Of a stretch of 64,000 nt of DNA, positions 55,209 to 64,000 are shown piece after piece (the first letter of the stretch is position 1; every line of letters starts with the position of its first letter). The notes under the pieces were generated by a model. It saw only the letters and a list, made by a program, of their open reading frames with translations. It did no database searches and was not told where the DNA came from. The translations under genes were made by a program, and so were the position numbers. The stretch is taken from positions 744,001 through 808,000 of the forward strand of contig MJGA01000013.1 in the NCBI GenBank assembly GCA_001910725.1, written 5' to 3'. The stretch comes from Phanerodontia chrysosporium (Eukaryota > Basidiomycota > Agaricomycetes > Polyporales > Phanerochaetaceae).

Positions 55209-56128
55209 TCACGAATACATGCTGACGAACGCGCTGCGGTCCTCGCGCTCGGGCTCGGCGTGGGCCTGCTGGGCACCGCGCGTGAACGGCGCGTCGGTGG
55301 CGAAGTGGCCCATGCCGTCGCCTTGCGTGAGGAGCATGATCGCGGAGCGCAGGGAGGCGGCCTGTTCCGGCGTGAGCGGCATGGTCCCTGCGGCCTGGAT
55401 GACGCCATTTTCGAGGGCGCGCAGGTCCTCGAGGTCCGGCTCGATGTCGAAGGGGTGGATGTCTGGCGGGAGGTCCGCGATGATGGCGTGCCGACACGAC
55501 GGGCACGTGTTGCGCTGTGTGTGGGCAGGAGCTACTGTGAGTAACGAGCAGGGCCGGCGCGAGGCGAGCTCAGGACAAAGGTGCGCGGCGTACCCCTTGG
55601 TCGAGCCAGTTCACTATGCTGGGCGGGCCGTTAGAAAGTAATGTCCACGACCTAGGTACCGGCACTCAACTCCTTCCTGCAGAATATGTGGCCGCAGCCG
55701 TTGAGCCGGGTGACGCCGAGTGCTTGTACGGGGGTTGCGGGGCTGTCCATGGCGAGGGCCATCTCCTCTTCGGTGACGATCGTGTGGAACTGGTTGAGAC
55801 AGACGGGACAGGAGGAGTCTGTGGAGTTGGGAGCGGCAAGGGCTCAACCGCTGATCTGCGTTTCGAGTGGGTATCGTAGACGTACCGGCTTCGTTGAGCG
55901 AGATCAGGTCCTGTTCGGAGAGCCTGGGCAGCGAAGAGATGAAGGCGGCGACTGCTCTGGACACGAGTGTCAACATCTGGGGCCATCTGAGGACGCGATG
56001 GCTTACTCTCTGATACGGTCCGCGTGTAACGACTGGACCTGGGGCTGGGTAAGGCCCGTCCGCGGAAAGAGAGAGCGGATGCGCATGGCGTCGCCTGTGC
56101 TGAGAGAGCGGGGTCGATTGCTGGCCAT
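55209..56128 (-). CDS. Small RING-finger protein
   Basis: Exons 56128-56007, 55956-55886, 55818-55671, 55618-55594, 55514-55209; 223 residues with clean phases. An N-terminal helical region (FISSLPRLSEQDLISL) leads to a RING: CPVC (about 55808), long loop, NGCGHIFCRK (about 55690), then NTCPSC after the fourth intron. The pattern is C3HC4-like with a long first loop containing EEEMALAMDSPA, seen in a group of fungal RING proteins. The C-terminus is disordered and acidic. Probably an E3 ligase; partner unknown. Confidence 0.82.
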
Positions 56129-56965
56129 CTGGATCGTGCGGGGGCTACAGGCACCGTCGGGAAGAGGGGGATGATGGGGGAAGCAGAAGAGTGGGACGGA
56201 GACTTTCGCAGGGAGAGTATAAGAGATTAAGAGAGGAGCATAAGTTATGTAACAGATGGAGGCCAAGTCGTCGATGGCCGTCGATAACTCGTCCACCACC
56301 CAACCGCCTTACCACACCCCATCGGCCCGCCCCGGCCGATCCCATCACAATTGCCTATTCAGGTTGCCATCCCGCCCTCCCGCTTTGCTCCCCCCGCCGC
56401 GCCTTATTGTCCCCATCCTGGACAACAGCGCTCTCGTCGTTGCCTGCGGCCACATGTCTTGTATCTCTGAGATCACCGCACTGTCTGATCCCATGCCAGG
56501 AGTAGCAACTCGACTCCGCTGGCGGTCAAGATGCCCGTTTGCCTCCATGCGGCCGACCTCACCTTATCGTCCCACGAACGGCATCCCGACATGAGCCTGC
56601 GCCCGCAACACCCGACTTTTCGCAACGTCCAACGTCAGCAAATGCGACGCTTTGACGGTGTTCAAAGCACGGAGGTGCGGGGAGAGGCCGCCGTCGTGTC
56701 GGTGCTGCCCTGGCCGTTCAGCGTCGGGCGTCATGGCAACCTGAATGGGCGCCCAGATGGGGTGCCTATTCTTTGCCAAATATGGGCAACAAGGTTAGGT
56801 TGATTGCCTCGTCGATAATAGGTGCGTCTTCATTGTGCCATCTCACCTCTCTATAAATCCTCTGACGGCCTCTATGATCCATCCACGCTCCCCTTCATCC
56901 CCGCCCTCGGTCGCTCCGACCACCACACTCGTTTCTCCCCCACGGTCTCTCCTCTGGCGTGCACA
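56129..56965. promoter_or_regulatory. Divergent upstream region of the RING and GH71 genes
   Basis: It carries CTCTATAAATCC at about 56851-56862, a TATA-like box about 110 bp before the GH71 ATG. No gene seen. Confidence 0.45.
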
Positions 56966-58634
56966 ATGCACTCCACCACGCTCCTTTGCCTCCTCGGTCT
57001 GATCGCGACCTCCCTCGTGCAGGCACTCCCCCACAGTCCTTTCCGCCACAAGCGCACGCTCATGAAGAAAGACGGCGACCAGAAATACGTCTTCTGCCAC
57101 CATATGGTCGGCAACACCTACCCTTATACCCCAGACGACTGGCTGGCCGACATAAAGGCGGCGCATGCTGCTGGTATCGACGCTTTCGCGCTCAACATCG
57201 GGTCCGATGCCTGGCAGCCCAACCAGGTCGCTGCGGCGTACGTACCCAGACGCCCGTGTCAAAGACGATCTCTGATGCTTTGCCAGGTACGCAGCCGCGC
57301 AACAATCTGGGACAGGTTTCCAGCTGTTCATCTCGTTTGACATGAGGTGAGCGTGTGCCGCCATCAGTCTCACAACTCCGTCTGACCTTTATACAAGCGT
57401 TCTCCCGTGCGGGTCCCCTGACGGTGCTGCTACCCTCCGCAACTACATTACACAGTACGCGAACCATCCGAACCAGTTCAAGTACAACGGTCGCACCTTT
57501 GCTTCCACATTTGCTGGCGAAACCTGCCAGTTTGGCCAGGACTCCGTTCTTGATGGCTGGAAGACACAATTCACGCAACACCCCGACGTCATGAACGCCG
57601 GTGGTGTGGCCTTCGTTCCGGCCTTCTTCAGCGATCCCTCCACCTTTGGAGGCCTGTCTGGTGCTATTCACGGCATATTCAACGTGAGTCGTTATGCGAT
57701 ATCAAACACCGGGCAATGACTTATCATCACCGATAACCTGCAGTGGAACGGCGGCTGGCCAGTTCAGCTGACTGCCCAAAGCGCACAGGCCGACCTCAAC
57801 CCCCTCGGCACAAGCCTCACTTCCTTGCTGTCGCAGTCCGTTACCACTGTCATTAACGCCCTCTTCAAATTCGTCGGCGCGACCGACACGGATACCCAAT
57901 ACTCCAACGCCTTGAAGGCCCTCAACTCGGACCTCGGTGCGCCGATCTACATGAGCTCCGTGAGCCCGTGGTTCTTCACCCACTACGGCGCCGACACGTA
58001 CAACAAGAACTGGATCTACTACTCCGGCTCGCAGCTGTACCCGACGCGCTGGGAGAACATCTTCGAGAACCGGGACATGTTCAACATGATCGAGATCTGC
58101 ACCTGGAACGACTACGGCGAGTCGCACTACATCGGGCCGATCAAGGGCGCGCAGCCGAACTCGCAGGCGTGGGTCGACGGCTTCGAGCACGACGCGTGGC
58201 TCGACATGACCGGCTACTTCGCGGCGGGCTTCAAGACGGGCGCGTTCCCGGCGATCACGGAGGACAAGCTGTACCTGTGGGCGCGCCCGCACCCCGCGGG
58301 CGCGTCCGCGCCGGACCCGGTCGGCAAGCCGGACAACTTCGAGCTCGACCAGGACGTGCTCTGGGCCGTCGTGTTCGCGACCGCGCCGGGCAGCGTGACG
58401 CTGTACACGAGCGACAGCGCGCAGCAGACGTTCCAGGTGCAGGCGGGCGTGAACAAGCTCCAGATGGAGCTCACGCCCGGCGGGTACATGCGCGGCGTGC
58501 TCACGCGCGACGGCCAGACCGTCATCGACCTCCGTCCCCAGGGATACACCTTCACTGCCACCCCGCAGACGTACAACTTCAACGCGTTCACCGCGTTTGC
58601 AGGCGCGTCGTCCAATACCCCCAGCACAAACTAG
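56966..58634 (+). CDS. Secreted alpha-1,3-glucanase (mutanase), glycoside hydrolase family 71
   Basis: Exons 56966-57237, 57287-57346, 57398-57683, 57744-58634; 502 residues. Signal peptide MHSTTLLCLLGLIATSLVQA, then a Lys/Arg-rich stretch (RHKRTLMKK) that may be a Kex2-type site. GH71 motifs: YVFCHHMVGNTYPYTPDDW, AGIDAFALNIGSD, FQLFISFDMS, FAGETCQFG, ENRDMFNMIEICTWNDYGESHYIGPI. These enzymes cut alpha-1,3-glucan of fungal walls, either in self-remodelling or against other fungi. No carbohydrate-binding module is seen. The C-terminal 120 residues look like a small beta domain. GC content is high in exon 4, giving long antisense shadow frames. Confidence 0.95.
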
Positions 58635-60175
58635 GCCCCTTCTGCCCTCGATATTTCGTTTTCTTCTCTTTCGTCTCTGGTGCCGCCGCCCGCGCGATAT
58701 ACCTTTCAAGCCGGGCGGCCTTCCACTTCCGTTCGCAGCCCCAGACCTCAGGTTCAGGTCCCTGGGGCGTGCCTGTAGTGCGCGGCTTCCCCTGGCTGGG
58801 ACAGCGCCGCCATTCGTGCTGAGCCCCCATGTTCCACAGTCTGCGCTCTCGGATCTGTATTTCTTGCCCAAACTGTATTGTTTTTCCCCTGGCTCTGCAC
58901 TTGTTTTCCTGACGCACGCGCATGTACTTGATGTATCATGACGAATGCTATCCCGGCCTGTGTCCTTTGTCACGCCCATGTGCCCGACGCGCTCCGTCTG
59001 TCCGTTTGCGACGCGCGCGGGGCGGTGATCCCAGGTGGACGCCGGGCGCCGACTGACGGCGGCCATGGCGAATCCCACTGAGCGGAAAGAGATGCGACTC
59101 TGAAGGCGAGGCGGCGGGCATGTTCCACTACACTGGAATCCTAGAGGTGGCGGAGGGAGAAATTCTACGAGGGGTGCTATAGACGGTTGGAGGTTGACCG
59201 CCGTGGGACGAGGCCTTGCTGGCGAGGCCTCCTGTGTCAGACGAGATCTACGCGGAGAATGAAGCGCGCCCAGAATCACCGTGCGCTGGGGCCCTGGCTG
59301 AGTCCGCGACGGACGATACTTGCTCTATTGTTCCATTTGTCCGCGGCTATATGTCCGTGTGAGAAGGACCCAGCTGCGGAATCATGTCAACTCCGCCTGG
59401 TCTACCGTGACGTTGGGCATTCGGGCGACTGCCGCATGCGAGCAAGCAGTCGAAGGCATCCCTTTCATCTCCTGTGGAGACCGTGGCTAACAGGCCGCAT
59501 CATATGCACCGTGATTTTACGAAGTCCAAGGCGTTCCAAACGGTGTTAAGCCCGAGACTTGGAGCGACCAAGAGATAGTACTCACTTGCGGCCTATAATT
59601 GTTGCACCCCGATACTACTCCGCGCAGGCCGCGTAAGTTGTGAGAGGCGAGAGCGCTCTGGTGCAAAGCAGTCCGCTCGTGGCCGAGTCGGACACCCCCT
59701 TACTGTACGGGCACGGCTGGAAGCCAGACGGGATGGCCTCGGGCAGATGTCGCTTGCCCAATGACATGGCAGTCGCGAGAACGCACGGAGGGTTTCTTGT
59801 TTCAGCTCATGATGCGGGGCAGCGAATGTGGAATGGGCGGGCACGATGCGTACGACGTCCGGCAGAACTATCCGGGCGCAGCACTCGAGTATGTATCTGG
59901 GAATAGTGCACCGGATGTGGTATCGGCGCCACAACGAGCGGTGTACGATAGCGAGACCGTTGAGCCGGCGTGGCTTCCATTGACTTTGGCAGAGTGTCAA
60001 CCGACGGGTACCTTTGGCGAGTCGGAGGGACGGGAGCGACTCCTGGGCTAACCAAAGGGACGAGGGAGTACAACATTGTACAACAATTTGAGTATTTAAG
60101 ACGTGCACTTTGCAGCCATGGCCAGTCAGTATCACCGCAGAGCTCACCATCGAACGACCACATACCAAGCACACC
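58635..60175. other. 1.5-kb gap upstream of the small secreted protein genes
   Basis: No supported gene. A TATA-like TATTTAAG at 60093-60100 serves the next gene. Confidence 0.5.
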
Positions 60176-60547
60176 ATGAAGTTTATCATCGCTCTCTCCG
60201 TGCTCGTCATGGCCGTCAGTGTCATCGCCACGCCTCTTGACGGAAACGGTCGGTATCCCTGCCTGTCGCGCCTTGCCCTGTTGTGTTGATTAGGCCCTGC
60301 CAGCGGAGCTCATGAAGCGCGACTGCAACGAGCAGTGTGGCATAGCCTTTGCTTCTTGCGAGGCAAACAACGGACCTGTACGTGTGCCTTGCTTTCTGTG
60401 CGAATACTGTGAGCTTACCCCGGTTTTGCGCAGAACTGCTCTCAGAACGAGCAGGCTTGCGTCGCGGCCTGCGCGCACAAGGTCTGCCCGAAGGACCTCG
60501 AGGGCGTGCCACGTGTTAGGGAGGGCACCTTGCGAGTCCTGTTGTAA
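60176..60547 (+). CDS. Small secreted eight-cysteine protein 1
   Basis: Exons 60176-60248, 60304-60377, 60434-60547. Signal peptide (MKFIIALSVLVMAVSVIAT), short propeptide, then LMKR just before the first Cys, a likely Kex2 site. Cysteine pattern C-x3-C-x6-C-x7-C-x6-C-x3-C-x4-C. As written the frame passes the family's usual end and stops at 60547 without the eighth Cys; with one G added to the GGG at 60502-60504 it would end in Cys-stop at 60517-60519 like the two paralogues. Exon 1 is 73 nt, as in both others. Function unknown; exported, disulfide-rich. TATA-like box 83 bp upstream. Confidence 0.8.
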
Positions 60548-61744
60548 TTGTACCCCAAGCTGCAGCCGTGGTAAATGGAGGAATATAGGTGTTCGACTGG
60601 TAGTGACAGAGGTGGAAGAGGACCCGAGAGCGTCGGGACGCCCGGCGGGATCAAACGCCACAAAGTCGAACACCATCAATCCGGGTTCGGCCGATGCCCG
60701 AGGCTGGCGACGACTTTCTTCCGCGACGTCCACATCCTGGTCTCTTGCTCTCCGAGTTGTTATGCAAAGCGTCACCGCTCGTGGCACGGATTTGAGGCAT
60801 ATGCAGACACCCACATACCTGTCATATCTATCGCTCTTCTGACAGACGACGACTTAGCAGCGACTCGGACACGCCAGCGGTGCGAGCTCTTGTCCAGGAC
60901 AATCAGGAGACCACCGCCAGGCACGACCACATGTCGCTCATGGAGTTGCGCCCTCGCTTCTTTCTTGCGCGCATCACGGCTCCTACTAAGCATTGTCTCT
61001 GGCAGGGACTCTGAAACGTACGGAGATGCTTTCTTCATTCTACCACTCTACGGCTACACACGGCCTGGCTCTGTTGGTATCGAGCAACCTGCCTCGGCCA
61101 AAGATATGGAGCATGTCATATGCAGAATACCAACAGGCGAGGCCAGGGCTCAGCGCCGACGAACAATTCTACCGGTGCCGATCTCTGGACACACATTGTC
61201 TCTATCAACGCCCGGCGTACGTCTTGACTCGGCAAGGTATCTACAACACCGACGTGCGGTGCCTTGATTACAGGTTCTGGTATGTCCAGTCTGTATGTCG
61301 TTTCAGACTGTGATGCTCGTAATGTTAATCACGCCTCCCTCATCCTAGCCGACTGCTGCGGCGTACTACCATGGTCAAGTACGCCAGCACACCCCTCAGC
61401 GTACAGCGACTAAGCGTAGCAACTCTAGCAAGCAGAGCATCGCATCGCTATGCACGCTCGGCGCAGTCAGTGGCCATAGTGGGACCGCCAGTCATGTCGG
61501 ACACAGAAACGCTCTTCCGGGGCACAACGACATCAGCAGCGCGCGCAGGCCATCAGCGTCCGGTGATCCAAGGCCCGACGGGCGCGGGCGCAGCCGTTTA
61601 TCGGGTCCAGCAGCGTATGCTCTGCGTGCAGGTCGCCGGACGCTCGACCACTCGACTGCTCTACTGTCGCTTATAAAGACCGTTGCGTATGCAGCCTACA
61701 AGCTTCAGGCCTCTAGCACTCCCCCGCTCAGAACACAGCCCACC
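60548..61744. other. 1.2-kb spacer between small secreted protein genes 1 and 2
   Basis: No convincing gene. TATAAA at 61672-61677 lies 73 bp before the ATG of gene 2. Confidence 0.5.
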
Positions 61745-62104
61745 ATGCAGTTCATCGCCACTCTCACCGCGCTCATCCTCGCTGCCGGCGCACTCGCGAG
61801 TCCCGTCGCCGAGAAGAGTACGTGGCTCCTCCTGCGCGGATCGAGGGCATTCGTTGCTGACTGCGGGTTGCGCCCTCGCCAGCTGAGCTCCTCAGGCGCG
61901 ACTGCTACTCCGAGTGCGGAGAGGCCTACTCCATCTGCGTTGCGGCTGGCGACTACGTATGTTGTCCTACGCCTTGCCTCGCACGTCCCGCACGCTGACC
62001 GCCGGGTGCGCGCGCGCGCGCAGAACTGCTCGGCGTATGAGCAGGAATGCATTTACAACTGCCAGGCGTCGATCTGCCCGCGCGACAGCGACACGGCGTG
62101 CTAG
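61745..62104 (+). CDS. Small secreted eight-cysteine protein 2
   Basis: Exons 61745-61817, 61883-61956, 62024-62104; 75 residues. Signal peptide MQFIATLTALILAAGALAS, propeptide, then LLRR before the first Cys. Cysteine pattern C-x3-C-x6-C-x7-C-x6-C-x3-C-x4-C-x7-C, ending TAC-stop. Introns are 65 and 67 nt and sit at the same positions as in genes 1 and 3. The mature part is about 47 residues. No known domain name; paralogy to genes 1 and 3 is clear. Confidence 0.85.
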   Translation: MQFIATLTALILAAGALASPVAEKSTWLLLRGSRAFVADCGLRPRQLSSSGATATPSAERPTPSALRLATTYVVLRLASHVPHADRRVRARAQNCSAYEQECIYNCQASICPRDSDTAC

Positions 62105-63333
62105 GGTCCCAGCGGACTCAGCCAGCTCGTAGGCCGTGCTAGAAGAGATTATGGGTCTATCAGGGATTGCTGGTCCTTGTATAGATATGCGTTGTTCTGT
62201 ATGCTGCTTTATGACGATTGCGAAACTCTTCCTATTGTGCCTCGCCTCTGCACCGTCTCGAGCCAAGATCGACGTAGCACCGGGCGCAGTGACGTCCCTC
62301 TCGACAGGTTGGCGTTCACGAATGTAGGATTAATGACAGCATGACAAAAGCTATCGACAGCGCGGCTACACGCGGCAAGAAGCTGCGCATACATAGGATT
62401 GACTACTTCACAATGCTATCAGCAGTCCGTGGTGATCATCGCTCTGATCGCCCGCAGCGAGCGCGGTTTGCGAGCGTGACGGGGCGCTCGCGCCCTTCAG
62501 ATTACCATAGGTCGATGAACAGACAGCGTGCTAGAGCTGCAAGTTGCAGTCACTGCTTGATACCCCAGGTTGTAACATACATAAAGTACGCCCAGTATCT
62601 CCAGCGGCTTCAGTAGAGAGCTTTCGTATAAATCGCACTGCAAGCAATATGATGCGTCAGTTGCATTTGCTACACGTAGAATTGTCGGTGCTGATCGCAG
62701 TAGTGTCGTATAATATGCAAGTGTCGTACGCATGCCCCATGCGGCGGTCCACTTGAGAGGCGAGACCGATGGCCGCATCAAGCGCATCACCCGCACAATG
62801 TCTGCCGCGCCGGCGGTCGCGCTATCGTGGATATGCGATGCATTTGCGCGTGGTGCTCCGAACAATGATAATAGTGCACATGATGCGCCCGCTCACACCA
62901 CCGCCCGACGTTGCAGCTGACTGTAAGACTATGCTTACTCAGTCGGCGAGGGTGAGAAATGAAGTAAGCAACGGCCTGTAATGTAGTGTCTTCCAGGGTA
63001 TCAAGCGCGAGATCGACGGGGTTGCTTGCCTTGAAATGTAGGTAGCTCGTACTCTGACAGTCTATTTTTGAAGGACGCGCTCTAGGCGAGCGGGCACCGA
63101 GCTAACCGTTTCTCAGGCAGTCCGCAGAGATCAGCGTTACCGTGCGAGATGTATTCGAGATTTACATACCGTAGCACTCAGTTCGGGCGGTGTGGATGGC
63201 ATGCGCCCGGCCGTTCTTGATGCTGAGCCGTGGCGCTCTCGAGCTCTTGCCCCTGCAAAAGCAGTATAAATACGCGAGCTGGGCAGCCAAGTTCATCAGT
63301 TCACAACCAGTGTCCACCTCTTCACAAGACACC
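62105..63333. other. 1.2-kb spacer between small secreted protein genes 2 and 3
   Basis: No convincing gene or degenerate fourth copy found. TATAAATA at 63265-63272 lies 69 bp before the ATG of gene 3. Confidence 0.5.
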
Positions 63334-63692
63334 ATGAAGTTCACCGTCTCTCTCTCCATGCTCCTCATGGCCCTCGGTGCCCTCGCCACGCCCGTCGAGG
63401 ACAAAGGTCGGTCTGCCGCCGTCGACGGTGCGCGTCCGTGTGTGCTGACGCTGTCCTGCAGTCAGTGTCATGAAGCGCGACTGCTACTCCGAGTGCGGCG
63501 TCGTCTACTCCCACTGCATCCAGAACGGCGGGGCGATTGTCGTACGTGCCCCGCTCTGGCCTCGAGTGTCCCTTGCGCTGACATTGCCGTCCCGCGTCGC
63601 AGTCGTGCTCGCAGCAGGAGCAGAACTGCATCAACGCCTGCGAGGTCTCGATCTGCCCCCCGGGCAAGAGGGACGGCGACGTTGCGTGCTGA
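63334..63692 (+). CDS. Small secreted eight-cysteine protein 3
   Basis: Exons 63334-63406, 63462-63541, 63603-63692; 80 residues. Signal peptide MKFTVSLSMLLMALGALAT, propeptide, then VMKR before the first Cys. Cysteine pattern C-x3-C-x6-C-x9-C-x6-C-x3-C-x4-C-x10-C, ending DVAC-stop. Same exon plan as the other two; exon 2 is six bases longer. It shares a start-region likeness (MKF, ALATP) with gene 1. Exported, probably in small peptide form. Confidence 0.88.
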
Positions 63693-64000
63693 AGGGCTGG
63701 ACATCATGCTGGTCGGCGATATGTATAGGTTGTGAAGTGATGTTATGCTGGCCCTGTGTGGGTCACAGAATCAGCTGTGGTTTCATACACGAGAGGCTTT
63801 CTTACTAGAGTGATAGTATCGACGGGGGTCTCTCGGCTCCATAAATCTGTTTGAATGGGATCATTGATATTGACTCATAAGTATATCCTGCTGTGTCACG
63901 GGACACCACTCATGATTGCTACGAGTCGTACCAGTCTGATACAGCGGTAGTAGGTCGCAAGAAGGGTGGTGCATTTGATACTCCAAGTTGGATAATGGTA
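63693..64000. other. 3' flank of small secreted protein gene 3
   Basis: No feature seen up to the window end. Confidence 0.4.

Noticed and set aside
57702..59279. 525-codon open frame on the minus strand opposite GH71
   Set aside because: It is the Arg/Val-rich mirror of a high-GC exon and has no family features; the plus strand encodes a clear GH71 enzyme.
60575..61267. 230-codon plus frame between small secreted protein genes 1 and 2
   Set aside because: No protein-like pattern, signal peptide or Cys spacing like its neighbours.
1..64000. CRISPR arrays, operons with ribosome binding sites, riboswitches
   Set aside because: The DNA is fungal nuclear, with spliceosomal introns throughout; no regularly spaced short repeats were seen.
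1..64000. tRNA or rRNA genes
   Set aside because: I saw no cloverleaf or rRNA-like segment by eye. A covariance-model scan would be decisive and could not be run.

Overview
The window is nuclear DNA of a filamentous basidiomycete, most likely an Agaricomycete (mushroom or polypore type). Nearly every gene is split by introns of about 47-65 nt with GT..AG ends and a CTGAC/TTGAC/TACTAAC-like branch site. Genes lie on both strands about 100-1500 bp apart. The protein set is eukaryotic and fungal: cullin, TFIIIC subunit, COQ5, Zrc1-type zinc transporter, type II NADH dehydrogenase, GH71 glucanase and small secreted cysteine-rich proteins. The retrotransposon is a Ty3/gypsy type with the look of Agaricomycete elements.

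Layout. 1-471 is the 3' end of a short-chain dehydrogenase gene. 695-11198 is a nearly intact, young LTR retrotransposon: two 848-bp LTRs with 2 differences, ACTA target duplication, gag-pro, a -1 frameshift site and pol. Between pol and the 3' LTR it carries an antisense, three-intron gene for a cysteine-rich protein. 11.2-24 kb holds an alpha/beta hydrolase, a TFIIIC TPR subunit (Sfc4/Tfc4), a hypothetical protein, a RING-H2 protein and an F-box-like protein. 24-30.3 kb holds a TIGR04076-like protein, FCF2, COQ5 and cullin-1. 30.9-43.6 kb holds a large unrecognised protein, a Zn/Cd CDF transporter, an EF-hand external NADH dehydrogenase and a methyltransferase-like protein. 44.6-51.7 kb holds a class I methyltransferase, a tandem pair of hotdog thioesterases, a BTB protein and an F-box-like protein. 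52.8-58.6 kb holds a secreted lactonase-like beta-propeller with a duplicated last exon, a small RING protein and a secreted GH71 alpha-1,3-glucanase. 60.2-63.7 kb holds three paralogous small secreted cysteine-rich protein genes.

Most genes are unrelated housekeeping functions. The grouped parts are the retroelement, the thioesterase pair, and the secreted block at the right end (lactonase, GH71, three cysteine-rich proteins). The most novel-looking items are the antisense spliced gene inside the retroelement and the three-gene family of eight-cysteine, dibasic-site-containing secreted peptides.

Caution on sequence quality. About twenty coding regions need one extra base to stay in frame. 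The change is nearly always a lost base, usually at a short G/C run. This looks like residual single-base deletion errors in the assembly and affects many exact protein ends. Exon coordinates below come from reading splice sites by eye and checking that exon phases add up.
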